From assembly GCF_004327355.1 (NCBI RefSeq), contig NZ_QJUM01000009.1, positions 62,001 to 126,000 on the forward strand: 64,000 nucleotides of DNA. Direction: 5' to 3'. Below the pieces are notes generated by a model. The model searched no databases and was not told the origin of the DNA. It was given only the letters and a program-made list of their open reading frames with translations. Positions 34,542 to 44,190 of this stretch are shown one piece after another. Source of the stretch: Phytopseudomonas dryadis. GTDB lineage: Bacteria; Pseudomonadota; Gammaproteobacteria; Pseudomonadales; Pseudomonadaceae. Positions within the stretch are counted from its first letter, which is position 1. Each line of letters starts with the position of its first letter. The translations under genes and the position numbers were made by a program.

Positions 34542-35675
34542 GTGGCTATCGACATTCTCTGGATTCGCGACGACGCCACTCTGGCGCAACACTGCACGGC
34601 CTGGCGCAAGCTGCCTTTCGTGGCCCTGGACACCGAGTTCATGCGGGTCGACACTTTCTATCCGATCGCTGGCCTGCTGCAGGTCAGCGAGGGCGAGCGG
34701 GCCTACCTGATCGATCCGCTGCTGATCGACGACTGGTCGGCCTTCGCCGAGCTGCTGCGCGATCCGGCGGTGGTCAAGGTGCTGCATGCCTGCAGCGAGG
34801 ATCTGGAGGTGTTGCTGCGCCTGACCGGCAGCCTGCCGGCGCCGCTGTTCGATTCGCAACTGGCCGCCGGCTACCTCAACCTCGGTTTCTCCATGGGCTA
34901 TTCGCGCCTGGTGCAGGCGGTGCTGGCTATCGAGTTGCCCAAGGGCGAAACCCGTTCCGACTGGCTGCAGCGCCCCTTGTCCGAGACCCAGGTCAGCTAC
35001 GCCGCCGAAGATGTGCTGCACCTGGCCCACCTCTATCTGCGCCTGCAGGAACGCCTGCCCGCCGAGAAGAACGCCTGGGTGCTGGAAGACGGCGCCGAAC
35101 TGGTCGCCGCGCTTGGCCGCGAGATCGCCCCCGAGGACGCTTATCGCGAGGCCAAGCTGGCCTGGAAGCTGTCCCGCGCGCAACTGGCGGTGCTGCGCGC
35201 GCTGTGCGCCTGGCGCGAGCGGCAGGCGCGGGCGCGTAACCAGCCGCGCAACCGCATCCTGCGCGAGCATGCGTTGTGGCCGCTGGCGCGCAGCCAGCCG
35301 AGCGATCTGGTGAGCCTGGCGCGGATCGAGGACATGCATCCCAAGACCGTGCGGCAGGACGGCGAGACCATCCTGCAACTGATCCGGGATGCTGCGGCAT
35401 TGCCCGCCAGCGAGTGGCCGCCGGCCTTGCCCGAGCCGTTGCCGCTGGAAGCCACGGGGTTGCTGAAGAAGCTGCGCGCCGTGGGCCAGCGCGAAGGCGA
35501 GCGCCTGGGTATCGCCCCCGAACTGATGCTGCGCAAGAAGACCCTGGAAGCCCTGCTCAAGAGCGGCTATCCGGATGGCCCCTACCACCTGCCCGAGAGC
35601 CTGCGTGGCTGGCGCCGTGAATTGATGGGCCAGGCCCTGCTCGACTGCCTGGCCGCCGAAGGAGAACCTGCTTGA
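34542..35675 (+). CDS. rnd: Ribonuclease D
   Basis: 377 residues, close to E. coli (375). The DEDDy exonuclease domain has [15 protein letters not shown] near 29, [13 protein letters not shown] near 84, and the Tyr-Asp motif [14 protein letters not shown] near 150. An HRDC domain follows ([20 protein letters not shown]). It trims tRNA 3' ends. The start is GTG 5 bases after GGGAGAG; earlier in-frame codons give unlike sequence. A TATACT box lies at 34509. Confidence 0.93.
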   Translation: MAIDILWIRDDATLAQHCTAWRKLPFVALDTEFMRVDTFYPIAGLLQVSEGERAYLIDPLLIDDWSAFAELLRDPAVVKVLHACSEDLEVLLRLTGSLPAPLFDSQLAAGYLNLGFSMGYSRLVQAVLAIELPKGETRSDWLQRPLSETQVSYAAEDVLHLAHLYLRLQERLPAEKNAWVLEDGAELVAALGREIAPEDAYREAKLAWKLSRAQLAVLRALCAWRERQARARNQPRNRILREHALWPLARSQPSDLVSLARIEDMHPKTVRQDGETILQLIRDAAALPASEWPPALPEPLPLEATGLLKKLRAVGQREGERLGIAPELMLRKKTLEALLKSGYPDGPYHLPESLRGWRRELMGQALLDCLAAEGEPA

Positions 35676-35965
35676 AGCGTATCTGCTCCATCTACAGAAG
35701 CCCGCGCAAGAGCGAAATGTACCTGTACGTGCTGCGTGCCGATGCGCTCAAGCGCGTGCCGGAGAACCTGCTGAGCGCCTTCGGCCCGCCGATCCACGCC
35801 TTCGACATGGTGCTGACGCCCGAGCGCGCCCTGGCCCGCGAGGACATCCACAAGGTACTCGACAACCTCGACCAGCAGGGCTTCCACCTGCAGATGCCAC
35901 CTCCCGAGGACGATTACATCGAGCACCTGCCGGAAGAGCTGTTGCGCCGTAACGACCCGGTCTGA
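35672..35965 (+). CDS. ycgL: YcgL-domain protein
   Basis: 97 residues from TTG, overlapping the rnd stop by 4 bases. [20 protein letters not shown] and [18 protein letters not shown] are hallmarks of the YcgL fold. The function is unknown, with links to cell division and RNA metabolism reported for relatives. The rnd-ycgL pairing is conserved in gammaproteobacteria and suggests an RNA-related task. Confidence 0.92.
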   Translation: MKRICSIYRSPRKSEMYLYVLRADALKRVPENLLSAFGPPIHAFDMVLTPERALAREDIHKVLDNLDQQGFHLQMPPPEDDYIEHLPEELLRRNDPV

Positions 35966-35985
35966 ATCAAGCGAGGAAGCGTCCC

Positions 35986-36918
35986 ATGCGCGTACTGATC
36001 GCCGAAGCCGACCACGACCGCTACCGCGAGTTGCTGCAACGGGCCGCGCCGCAGTTGCAACTGGTGGCCGGCAGCGAGCCGGCCGAACTCGCCGGACAGG
36101 CGGCCGACTGCCCGGTATGGCTCGGGGAACCGGATCGGTTCGCCGAGCTGTTGCGTGGCGGACTGCGGCCGCAGTGGCTGCAGTCGACCTGGGCCGGCAT
36201 CACGCCGCTGCTGGCCGACGATCTGCCGCGCGACTACCTGCTGAGCCGCGCCGTGGGCGTGTTCGGCCAGGTCATGGCCGAGTACGTGCTGGGGCACATG
36301 CTGGCCCATGAACGGCAACTGCTCTCCCGTCTGCAGGCGCAACGCGAACAGCGCTGGGACAACCGTCAGCCGCGCAGCCTGGCCGGGCGCCGGGTGGTGA
36401 TCGTCGGCGCCGGCGAGATCGGTGTCGCCGTGGCGGGTTTCCTGCAGCCCTTCGGCGTCGAATTGCGCGGCATCGCCAGCAGCGCGCGAACCCTGGCGCC
36501 TTTCGCCGAGGTGGCCGGCCTGCAGGAACTGCCGCGGCTGGCGGCCGAGGCCGACTACCTGGTCAACCTGTTGCCCAATACGCCGGCCACCTGCGATGTC
36601 TACGATGCCGCCTTGTTCGCCCGGCTCAAGCCGTCGGCGGTGTTCATCAATGCCGGCCGCGGCACGGCGGTGGTCGACGAGGATCTGGTCGCGGCGCTGG
36701 CGCAGCGGCGTCTGGCCGCCGCGGTGATCGATGTCTGCCGCGAGGAGCCCCTGCCTGCCGGGCATCCGTTCTGGACGGCCGATAACCTGTTGCTGACCGG
36801 ACACAGCGCCGCGCCGACGCCGCCGGCTCGATTGATCGAGCTGTTCTTGGGCAACCTGCAGCGTTACCGCGATGGCACTGCGTTGCAGGGGCAGGTGGAT
36901 TTCACCCGCGGTTACTGA
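35986..36918 (+). CDS. D-2-hydroxyacid dehydrogenase, GhrA-like
   Basis: 310 residues. NAD motif VVIVGAGEIGVAVAGFLQPFG near 132-152, catalytic Arg in NAGRGTAVVDEDLV near 225, Glu in EEPLPAGHPFW and His in TGHSAAPTPP. It probably reduces glyoxylate or hydroxypyruvate. The specificity cannot be read. It follows ycgL by 20 bp and may share its transcript. Confidence 0.88.
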   Translation: MRVLIAEADHDRYRELLQRAAPQLQLVAGSEPAELAGQAADCPVWLGEPDRFAELLRGGLRPQWLQSTWAGITPLLADDLPRDYLLSRAVGVFGQVMAEYVLGHMLAHERQLLSRLQAQREQRWDNRQPRSLAGRRVVIVGAGEIGVAVAGFLQPFGVELRGIASSARTLAPFAEVAGLQELPRLAAEADYLVNLLPNTPATCDVYDAALFARLKPSAVFINAGRGTAVVDEDLVAALAQRRLAAAVIDVCREEPLPAGHPFWTADNLLLTGHSAAPTPPARLIELFLGNLQRYRDGTALQGQVDFTRGY

Positions 36919-36981
36919 GCGGCGCTTGTACTGCACTGCCGGCAGTCCTAGACTGCCGGCCTTGTCGCTCCTTATCCCCGT

Positions 36982-37440
36982 ATGTCGCTCATGGCCGCCA
37001 AAGTAGAACCCTTCTGGAAACGCAAGACCCTCGGGCAACTCGACGAGCAGGAGTGGGAGTCGCTGTGCGATGGGTGCGGGCTGTGCTGCCTGCAGAAGCT
37101 CGAGGACGAGGATGACGGCGCGGTCTACTACACGCGCATCGCCTGCAAGCTGCTCGACCTGAAGACCTGTCGCTGCAGCGACTACCCGCACCGCACCACC
37201 TTCGTGCCCGACTGCATCCAGCTCACCCCGGCCCAGGCGGACCAGTTCCAGTGGCTGCCGCCCACCTGCGGCTACCGTCTGGTCAGCGAGGGCAAGGATC
37301 TGCCGCTCTGGCACCACCTGGTGTGCGGCGACCCCGAGGCGGTTCATCTCGAGCGTATCTCCCAGGCGGGGCGCATGCTCAGCGAGAACAGCGTGGCCGA
37401 AGAGGATTGGGAAGAGCACCTGATCTTTCGCGCCGGCTGA
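36982..37440 (+). CDS. ycgN: YcgN-family cysteine cluster protein
   Basis: 152 residues (or 149 from the ATG at 36991). Cys-rich motif [14 protein letters not shown] near 33-46, then [14 protein letters not shown] and PDCIQL, giving the CxxCxxCC cluster of UPF0260, likely for Zn or Fe-[21 protein letters not shown] is a family signature. The function is unknown. It is the usual neighbour of ycgL in gammaproteobacteria. Confidence 0.92.
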   Translation: MSLMAAKVEPFWKRKTLGQLDEQEWESLCDGCGLCCLQKLEDEDDGAVYYTRIACKLLDLKTCRCSDYPHRTTFVPDCIQLTPAQADQFQWLPPTCGYRLVSEGKDLPLWHHLVCGDPEAVHLERISQAGRMLSENSVAEEDWEEHLIFRAG

Positions 37441-37565
37441 GAGCTGGAATAAGTTATTAAGGATCGCTTAAGCGGGTTGCTGTCTTATACCTTCATCGTG
37501 CCTGTGCGGTTGCTGTGCCCCGACCCATGGAACGTTCCGCTTCGTCTGTTCTGGAGTTGCCCCCT

Positions 37566-38792
37566 ATGTCGCTTCGCTGCCTGCTGCTGTCCGTCGTTCT
37601 GCTGAGTACCGGTACACCTGTGTGGGCGGCGGAAAGGGTCAATCTCGATTACCGGGTCAAGTTTCTCCCCGAGAGCGACCAGGCCGAGGTCAGCATCAGC
37701 CTGGAAAAGGGCGAGCGGGTACGCAGCCTGAATTTCAACCTGGGCGACGAGGGTTATTACAGCGATTTCAGCGCCGACGGCCAGTGGACGCAGACGTCTG
37801 CCCAGCGCGGCCTGTGGGTGCCGGCCAAGGGCAAGACCAGGCTGAGCTACAAGGTGCGCATCAGCCATCCGCGCGGCGAGGGCCGTTACGATGCGCGGAT
37901 GACCGCTGACTGGGCGCTGCTGCGCGGCGATGACCTGATCCCCAGCGCCGTGCTCGATCAGGTCGACGGCACCAACCTGGTGGCGCGTCTGCAGTTCGAC
38001 CTGCCCAAGGGCTGGCGCAGCGTGGAAACCGGCTGGCCGCGGGTGGGCAAGAACACCTTCCGCATCGACAACAAGCAACGCAAGTTCGACCGTCCCACGG
38101 GCTGGATTCTCGCCGGCAAGATCGGCACCCGTCGGGCCAAGCTCGGCGAAACCGACGTGACCATCGCCGCCCCGGTGGGCGAGGGCATGCGCCGCATGGA
38201 CGTGCTGACCCTGCTGACCTTCGTCTGGCCGGAAGTGCAGGCGGTATTCCCCCGTGACCCGGCCAAGCTGCTGGTGGTGGGCGCTGGCGATCCGATGTGG
38301 CGCGGCGGCCTGTCGGCGCCCAATTCCTATTTCATGCACGCCGACCGCCCGCTGGTCAGCGAGAACGGCACCAGTTCGCTGGTGCATGAGCTGGTGCACG
38401 TGTTCAGCCGCATCAGCGACACCGATAACAGCGACTGGATCAGCGAGGGCCTGGCCGAGTACTACGCCATCGAGCTGATGCGCCGTGCCGGCGGCCTCAG
38501 CGAGGATCGCTACCAGAAGGTGCGCGAGCATCTGATCAAGTGGAGCAAGCCGGTCAAGTCGCTGCGCACCGAGCACTCGACCGGGCCGATCACCGCCCGT
38601 GCGGTACTGCTGCTGCAGGAACTCGACCGCGAGATCCGTCAGGCCACCAAGGATGGCCAGCAGCGCTCGCTGGACGATGTCACCCGTGGCCTGATGCGCC
38701 TGGACAAGGTCAGCACCAAGGACTTCATCGAGATCAGCGAGAACGTCATGGGGCGCAGCTCCAAGGTGCTGGACAACAGGCTGCTGCGTTGA
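37566..38792 (+). CDS. Exported zinc peptidase, M61-like
   Basis: 408 residues from ATG; signal peptide cleaved after VWA. The first ~190 residues are beta-rich. The zinc motif HELVHVFSRI lies near 277, and a downstream Glu follows in ISEGLAEYYAIELM, the pattern of M1/M61 gluzincins. A periplasmic or secreted peptidase is predicted. The substrate is unknown. The preceding 124 bp include AT-rich TTAAGGATCGCTTAA. Confidence 0.8.
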   Translation: MSLRCLLLSVVLLSTGTPVWAAERVNLDYRVKFLPESDQAEVSISLEKGERVRSLNFNLGDEGYYSDFSADGQWTQTSAQRGLWVPAKGKTRLSYKVRISHPRGEGRYDARMTADWALLRGDDLIPSAVLDQVDGTNLVARLQFDLPKGWRSVETGWPRVGKNTFRIDNKQRKFDRPTGWILAGKIGTRRAKLGETDVTIAAPVGEGMRRMDVLTLLTFVWPEVQAVFPRDPAKLLVVGAGDPMWRGGLSAPNSYFMHADRPLVSENGTSSLVHELVHVFSRISDTDNSDWISEGLAEYYAIELMRRAGGLSEDRYQKVREHLIKWSKPVKSLRTEHSTGPITARAVLLLQELDREIRQATKDGQQRSLDDVTRGLMRLDKVSTKDFIEISENVMGRSSKVLDNRLLR

Positions 38793-38852
38793 GCGCCAGC
38801 GCGCCTGGCGTGGTACGCAAGCCGGCTTTGCCTTTTTCCCGATGTCCTGGCA

Positions 38853-38871
38853 TATAATGATATTCATTATC
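38853..38871. promoter_or_regulatory. Fur box upstream of the ECF sigma gene
   Basis: TATAATGATATTCATTATC matches the 19-bp consensus GATAATGATAATCATTATC at 17 of 19 positions. It would repress the sigma gene and the downstream anti-sigma gene when iron is plentiful. Confidence 0.92.
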
Positions 38872-38984
38872 ATTGGTGCGTCGCTTCAGGGATTCCGTCT
38901 CCGTTCTGAAGCGATGCTCGGGGCGAGGGCATATGACGAAGGCACAGGGTGGTGGGGCCGCCTGCCGTGGATGAGCGGCGGGGC

Positions 38985-39497
38985 ATGGTATCGAGTGCGT
39001 ACCGTGCCTTTCACGCCGAACTGCTGAGGTTTTTCGGCAAGCGCCTGGACAGTTCGGCCGATGCCGCCGATCTCGCCCAGGACGCCTTCGCTCAGTGGCT
39101 CGGCTGGCGCGAAGGGCGCCCCGTCGAGCAACCCCGCGCCTTCCTGTTCCAGATCGCCCGCAACCTGTTGCGTGATCACTGGCGCCGCCAGCGGGTGTGT
39201 CCGCGCAACGAAGACGGCGCCGATGCCGAACAACTGCTGGGAGGCATGGTGGACGAGCGCCAGACGAGTCCGCAGGAGCAGTTCGAGCAACAGCAACGCT
39301 TGTGCTCATTGGCCCAGGCACTGGAGGATCTGCCGCCGCGTCGCCGCGAAGCCTTCGTGCTGCACAAGTTCGATGGCCTGTCGCAGGCGGAGGTCGCCCG
39401 GCGCATGGGGATTTCCCTGAGCATGGTGGAAAAGCACATCGCCAGTGCCTTGCTGCACTGCAAACGACGCCTGCACGGCCAGGACGGCGAATCATGA
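38985..39497 (+). CDS. hxuI: ECF sigma factor, FecI/HxuI type
   Basis: 170 residues from ATG (MVSSAYRAFHAELLRFFGKR); a GTG at 38967 is also possible. Region 2 contains DAADLAQDAFAQWL and RAFLFQIARNLLRDHWRR. Region 4 contains LPPRRREAFVLHKFDGLSQAEVARRMG. It directs RNA polymerase to the receptor gene when heme is sensed. Fur box upstream, ATGA overlap with the anti-sigma gene, and the order sigma/anti-sigma/receptor match the Hxu system of P. aeruginosa. Confidence 0.9.
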   Translation: MVSSAYRAFHAELLRFFGKRLDSSADAADLAQDAFAQWLGWREGRPVEQPRAFLFQIARNLLRDHWRRQRVCPRNEDGADAEQLLGGMVDERQTSPQEQFEQQQRLCSLAQALEDLPPRRREAFVLHKFDGLSQAEVARRMGISLSMVEKHIASALLHCKRRLHGQDGES

Positions 39498-40453
39498 ACG
39501 ACAACAAGGCGATGCAATCCGTCGACGAGCAGGCCGCCTACTGGTTCAGCCGCTGTTCCGGCAACCCGCTGTCCGCCGAGCAGGACGCGCTGCTGCAGGC
39601 CTGGCTGGCCGCCGATCCGGCGCATGCCCGGGCGTTCAGCGAGCTGCAGCGGATCTGGGCCGAATGCGATCGGATTCGCCGCCCGGCGACCCCGCCCGCG
39701 GAACCTGTACGACCCCGTCGCTGGAGTCTGTTCCGGGAACTGGCGGCCTGCGCCATGATCGTCGGCGGCCTGCTGCTCAGCACCTCTGGCGGGTTATGGG
39801 AGAGACCTGGCTACGAACTGGAACTGCAGACCGCCAGGGGCGAGCAGCGCGATGTCGAGTTGCAGGATGGCTCGCGGATTTCGCTGAACGTCGATTCGCG
39901 GATCCGTGTGCGTTTCTACACCGACCGCCGGGAGGTGCGGCTGACCCAGGGCGAAGCCTACTTCGCCGTGGCTCCCGCTCCGGGAAGACCGTTCGACGTG
40001 CTCGCCGGAGAGGGCCGGGTGCGGGTCGTCGGCACACGCTTCACGGTACGCCGTGGCGCGCAGTCGCTGGGCGTGGCGGTGGAAAGTGGCCGGGTCGCCC
40101 TGCAGGCCGACGCCGATGACCTCGGGGAGACCCTGCTCGGTGCCGGCGACAGCGCCGATTACGACTACCGCACGGCGACCCTGCAACGCACGCGGCGCGG
40201 CGCCGACGAGATCGCCAGCTGGCGCCAGGGCCAGCTGATCTTCCACAACAGGCCCCTCGGGCAGTTGCTGGACGAGCTTTCGGCCTACCGCGAGGCACCG
40301 GTGCAACTGGGCGATGCGCGACTGGCCGGGTTGCAGGTGTCCGGCAGCCTGAACATCGAGCAACCCGATGATTTCCTCGCCGCCTTGCCCCACCTGCTAC
40401 CCGTGCAGGTCGAGCGTCTGCGCGATGGCAGGGCCCTGATCCATCCGCGCTAG
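39494..40453 (+). CDS. hxuR: FecR-family anti-sigma factor
   Basis: 319 residues. N-terminal cytoplasmic domain with AAYWFSRCSGNPLSAEQDALLQAWLAADPAHARAF (in parts), the sigma-binding region. One membrane helix near 83-100 (LAACAMIVGGLLLS). Periplasmic FecR domain with GEQRDVELQDGSRISLNVDSRI and LTQGEAYFAVA, and a C-terminal STN-like piece. It receives the signal from the receptor plug and frees the sigma factor. Confidence 0.92.
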   Translation: MNDNKAMQSVDEQAAYWFSRCSGNPLSAEQDALLQAWLAADPAHARAFSELQRIWAECDRIRRPATPPAEPVRPRRWSLFRELAACAMIVGGLLLSTSGGLWERPGYELELQTARGEQRDVELQDGSRISLNVDSRIRVRFYTDRREVRLTQGEAYFAVAPAPGRPFDVLAGEGRVRVVGTRFTVRRGAQSLGVAVESGRVALQADADDLGETLLGAGDSADYDYRTATLQRTRRGADEIASWRQGQLIFHNRPLGQLLDELSAYREAPVQLGDARLAGLQVSGSLNIEQPDDFLAALPHLLPVQVERLRDGRALIHPR

Positions 40454-40475
40454 GCACGTAGCTGAGCGCATAAGA

Positions 40476-40490
40476 TGAAAATATTTTTCA
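40476..40490. promoter_or_regulatory. AT-rich palindrome upstream of the heme receptor gene
   Basis: TGAAAATATTTTTCA lies between the anti-sigma and receptor genes. It could be a weak Fur site (11 of 19 in the surrounding window) or part of the ECF promoter. No clear -35/-10 pair was settled. Confidence 0.35.
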
Positions 40491-40578
40491 TTCGCATATG
40501 CGGGTTTTGCCGGATGCTGCGTCTCCCAGATGTCCGCCCATGCCGGGGCGGTTTTCAGCAGTATCTGGGGATATTTGG

Positions 40579-43077
40579 ATGAACGCTCGCGACACCCGTT
40601 TTGCCTTGCGCCACCTGTGCGCCGGTATCTCGCTGGCCGGCTGCCTGTATGGCAGTGCCGCCCTGGCCGAGGAATTCACCTTCGACCTGCCCGCGCAGCC
40701 CATGGCCAGCGCGTTGACCGCTCTGGCCCGGCAAGGCCAGTTGCAGATCCTGTTCCAGGAGGCGCAGTTGCATGACCTCGAGGCGCCGGCCCTGTCCGGA
40801 CGCTTCACCCCGCGTCAGGCGCTGGAGCGCCTGCTGGCCCGCTCCGGATTCGAATTGCTCGAGGCGGGCGAGGGCTTCGTCGTGCGCAGCGCCAGCAACG
40901 GCGTGCCGAGTGCCGCCGGCGAACGTGGCAACGCACTGCTGCTCGGCGGTACCAGCATCCTCGGTCAGCGCATCGACGGCGACAGCGCCGGGCGTTCGAC
41001 CCTGCAGCGGGAGGACATCGAGCGGCAGCAGGCGGACAACATCGCGGCGCTGCTGGATACCTTGCCGGGCGTCAGCGCCAGCGGTTCGCCGCGCCCGGGC
41101 GGGCAGACCCTGAATATCTGGGGCATGGGCGATGTCGAAGACGTCAAGGTGATCCTCGACGGCGCCCCCAAGGGCTTCGAGAAGTACCGCCAGGGTTCGG
41201 TGTTCATCGAGCCTGAACTGATCAAACACATCGAGGTGGACAAGGGCCCGCACAGCACCCTGTACGGCAATGGCGGTTTCGCCGGGGTGATCCGTGTCGA
41301 CACCAAGGACCCCGCCGACATGCTGCGCGAAGGGCGCAACAGCGGTGCCTTCGTCAAGTACGGCTACCACAGCAACGACCGCCAGCAGATCTACAGCGGC
41401 GCGGTGTTCGGGCAGACCGAGGACCGGCGCCTGGATGCCCTGCTGTACATGAGCGGACGTGATGGCGACGACATCGAGCGGCCCGACGGCACGCGTTTCG
41501 CGTATTCGTCCAACAGCCTCGGGGGATTCCTGTTCAAGAGCAACCTGCGGCCCAGCGAGGAACACCTGATCAGCCTGTCGGTGATGCAGACCAACAGCAA
41601 TGCCTGGGAGCCCTTTGCCGCCAAGCGTGACGATCTGCCGGCACCGAGCGCCGCCGAGATCGAGCGCTATGGCCTCGATGGCGCCTGGAAGCGCAAGCTG
41701 GTCAAGCGCGATCAGGATGACGAGAACTACGCGCTGAAATGGAATTACACGCCACTGGACAATCCGCTGATCAACCTCACCGCCAGCTTCGCCTATTCCC
41801 AGACCAGCCAGCACGACAAACGCCCGGAAATCGCCAGCGCCGGCTTCGCCGCATCGCTGGGCAACGAAAGCTGGGTCGACTACAGCGACCGCCTCGGCGA
41901 GCTGAAGAACGAGAGCCTGTTCAGCACCGGGCTCTTCGAGCACGCGCTGACTGTCGGCGTGCAATGGCATGCGCACGAGCGCGATACCCTGATGTTCGAT
42001 CGCAGCAAGGTCAATGACGCCACCTACAACCACGGCCTGTACCAGCCTTACTACATGCCCTCCGGCGAGCAGGAAACCCGCAGCGCTTTCCTCCAGGATG
42101 CGATCACCCTGGGCGCGCTGACCATCACCCCGGCATTGCGCTATGACCAGGTGATCACCCGCGGCGAGGCCAGCCTGGCGCCGCGCTACAACAACCCCGA
42201 CCCACGGTATGGCCACGACTACCGCAGCGTCAGCTATACCGGCTGGTCGCCACGCCTGGGCATTTTCTGGACGGCCAGCGAGAACCTGGCGTTCTTCGCC
42301 GACTTCAGCAAGACCTGGCGCGCGCCGCTGATCGACGAGAGCTACGAGGTGCAGAGCGCGGTCAGCAGCGTGCCGGCGACCAGCCGGGGTCTGGACCCCG
42401 AACGCATCCGTGGCATACGCCTGGGCAGCATCGCCAGTTTCGACGGCCTGCTGCGCGCCGATGACAGCCTGCAGATCCGCACCACCCTGTTCCAGAACCG
42501 TGGCAAGGACGAGATATTCAAACGCACCGGCATTTCCTGCCTCGAACAGATCCAGACCGGCTCGGGCAACGGCATCTGCGCGCAACCGCTGAGCAACCAG
42601 CGCAACCTGCCGGGCTACACCATCGAGGGCGTGGAGGTGGAGTCCTTCTATGACAGCCCGCGTCTGTTCGGCAGCCTGTCGCTGTCCTATATCCGCGGCC
42701 AGCGCGACGCCTCGCCACGCAATCCCTGGGGGCCGCGGACCTGGATCGCCGAGATCCCCCCGCGCAAGGCGGTCGCCACGCTCGGCGTCAAGGTACCGGA
42801 AGCGGACATGGCGTTCGGCTGGACGGGCCATTTCGTGCGCCGCCAGGATCGCTCGCCCACCGACGACGATCCGCTCGCTTCCGGCTGGAGCCTGCCGAAA
42901 AGCCAGGGCTACGCTTTGCATGGCCTGTTCGCCAGCTGGCAGCCGACACAACTGGATGGTTTCGAGGCCCGCCTGGCCGTGGACAACCTGTTCAATCGCG
43001 AGTACTACCCGTACCTCGGTGAATCGGTATCCGGGGTAGGGCGCAATATCAAGGTCAGTGTGTCGCAGTTCTTCTGA
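40579..43077 (+). CDS. hxuA: TonB-dependent heme receptor with signalling domain
   Basis: 832 residues. Signal peptide to about 29 (GSAALAEE). STN signalling domain about 30-105 (FDLPAQPMASALTALARQ; LSGRFTPRQALERLLARSGF). Plug from about 125 with GVSASGSPRPGGQTLNIWGM and IEVDKGPHSTLYGNGGFAG. Barrel to the C-terminus ending KVSVSQFF. The STN domain implies signalling through the FecR protein. Heme as ligand is inferred from the PA1300-1302-like order and heme-receptor likeness. The ATG at 40579 begins the signal peptide. Confidence 0.88.
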   Translation: MNARDTRFALRHLCAGISLAGCLYGSAALAEEFTFDLPAQPMASALTALARQGQLQILFQEAQLHDLEAPALSGRFTPRQALERLLARSGFELLEAGEGFVVRSASNGVPSAAGERGNALLLGGTSILGQRIDGDSAGRSTLQREDIERQQADNIAALLDTLPGVSASGSPRPGGQTLNIWGMGDVEDVKVILDGAPKGFEKYRQGSVFIEPELIKHIEVDKGPHSTLYGNGGFAGVIRVDTKDPADMLREGRNSGAFVKYGYHSNDRQQIYSGAVFGQTEDRRLDALLYMSGRDGDDIERPDGTRFAYSSNSLGGFLFKSNLRPSEEHLISLSVMQTNSNAWEPFAAKRDDLPAPSAAEIERYGLDGAWKRKLVKRDQDDENYALKWNYTPLDNPLINLTASFAYSQTSQHDKRPEIASAGFAASLGNESWVDYSDRLGELKNESLFSTGLFEHALTVGVQWHAHERDTLMFDRSKVNDATYNHGLYQPYYMPSGEQETRSAFLQDAITLGALTITPALRYDQVITRGEASLAPRYNNPDPRYGHDYRSVSYTGWSPRLGIFWTASENLAFFADFSKTWRAPLIDESYEVQSAVSSVPATSRGLDPERIRGIRLGSIASFDGLLRADDSLQIRTTLFQNRGKDEIFKRTGISCLEQIQTGSGNGICAQPLSNQRNLPGYTIEGVEVESFYDSPRLFGSLSLSYIRGQRDASPRNPWGPRTWIAEIPPRKAVATLGVKVPEADMAFGWTGHFVRRQDRSPTDDDPLASGWSLPKSQGYALHGLFASWQPTQLDGFEARLAVDNLFNREYYPYLGESVSGVGRNIKVSVSQFF

Positions 43078-43397
43078 GAGCCCGTGCAACGTTGGCTGCG
43101 CGTCGGCCCTGCTGCATTAGAAGCAGGTTCGGCAGGCCGCTTGCGGCCAACACACTGCAGTGCGGCCCCGAAGGGGCGAGTCTGCTCATTACAATTGGTA
43201 GATTCGTGTGCGAGCCCAGTCCGCTTCCTCGTCTGTTTTCCTGGGCCTTGCATGTCTCTAGCTCGCGAGCCGTTGAACAGGTTCTGAGACAGGCAGTGCA
43301 ATCCCGCTTTTCGTCCGAAGGGCGGGCCAGGCGCGCCGATGGCCTTGATAGGTGCGCGTGACAGGCCTAACCTCTGGGCGAAAGCAGAGGGCGGCCC
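43078..43397. other. Gene-free gap with a repeat fragment
   Basis: The 320 bp between the receptor and LysE genes hold no credible gene. CGTGTGCGAGCCCAGTCCG (43205-43223) is identical to the reverse complement of 54607-54625 inside the ~200-bp element there, so part of this gap may be a decayed copy. Confidence 0.55.
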
Positions 43398-44030
43398 ATG
43401 CTGGCAATCGAACATTTCGCATTCTTCCTGGCGGCGACCCTGGCGCTGAACCTGACGCCCGGCCCGGACATGCTCTATATCGCCTCCCGCTCCAGTGCTC
43501 AGGGCACGACCGCGGGCCTGGTCTCCAGCCTCGGCATCGGTGCGGGCTGCCTGGTGCACATCTTCGCCGCCGCATTCGGGCTCTCCGCCTTGCTGATGAT
43601 GTCGGCACTGGCCTTCAGTGTGGTCAAGTGGGTCGGGGCTCTGTACCTGATCTGGCTGGGTATCCAGCTGATCCGCTCGGGCTGGCGCAGCGACCCGCGT
43701 GTGGGCCTGGAGCCTGCCGGCCTGTGGCAGATCTTCTGGCAAGGCGCATTGGTCAATGTGTTCAATCCCAAGGTGGCGCTGTTCTTCCTGGCGTTCCTGC
43801 CGCAATTCGCCCATCCGGCATCGCCGGCGTTCATCTGGGAAATCCTGCTGCTGGGGCTGTTGTTCAACCTGTGCGGTACCTTGATCAATGCCGGCGTCGC
43901 GGTGCTCTGCGGACACTTCGGCAGCCGCCTGGGCAATCGCCCGCACTGGCGGCGCTGGCAGCAGACCGGCGCCGGCGCGGTGATCATGGCCATGGGCATC
44001 GGCCTGGCCTTCAGCGAACGGCGCGGCTGA
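43398..44030 (+). CDS. LysE/RhtB-family amino-acid exporter
   Basis: 210 residues with about six membrane helices. The N-terminal motif LNLTPGPDMLYIASRS is the LysE/RhtB signature, followed by GIGAGCLVHIFAAAFGLSALL, YLIWLGIQLIRSG, and FWQGALVNVFNPKVALFFLAFLPQF. It probably exports homoserine, threonine or related amino acids. The substrate is not resolved. It is a single gene on this strand. Confidence 0.92.
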   Translation: MLAIEHFAFFLAATLALNLTPGPDMLYIASRSSAQGTTAGLVSSLGIGAGCLVHIFAAAFGLSALLMMSALAFSVVKWVGALYLIWLGIQLIRSGWRSDPRVGLEPAGLWQIFWQGALVNVFNPKVALFFLAFLPQFAHPASPAFIWEILLLGLLFNLCGTLINAGVAVLCGHFGSRLGNRPHWRRWQQTGAGAVIMAMGIGLAFSERRG

Positions 44031-44050
44031 ATCCGCCGACGAAAGCAGCC

Positions 44051-44154
44051 TTCGGCCTTCGATCAAAAGCGCTTGAGGCTGGAAAGCTGGACGAAAGAGC
44101 CTATGCGGTTTGCTTGTCGTTCAGCCTCCAGCCTCTAGCGCTCCTATCGGCCGT
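44051..44154. repeat. Dispersed ~100-bp inverted repeat, copy 4
   Basis: Near-exact reverse complement of 3443-3542, from TTCGGCCTTCGATCAAAAGC through GCTTGAGGCTGGAAAGCTGG and CGTTCAGCCTCCAGCC to CTCCTATCGGCCG. It lies between the convergent lysE-like and methyltransferase genes. Confidence 0.8.
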
Positions 44155-44190
44155 CCGCTACCGCCTTCATGCCGACACTGGATGGACCTA

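Noticed and set aside
40555..43089. 844-codon minus-strand frame opposite the TonB receptor
   Set aside because: It is antisense to a well-supported receptor; the composition (Val/Ala/Gln-rich) is that of an antisense frame in high-GC DNA.
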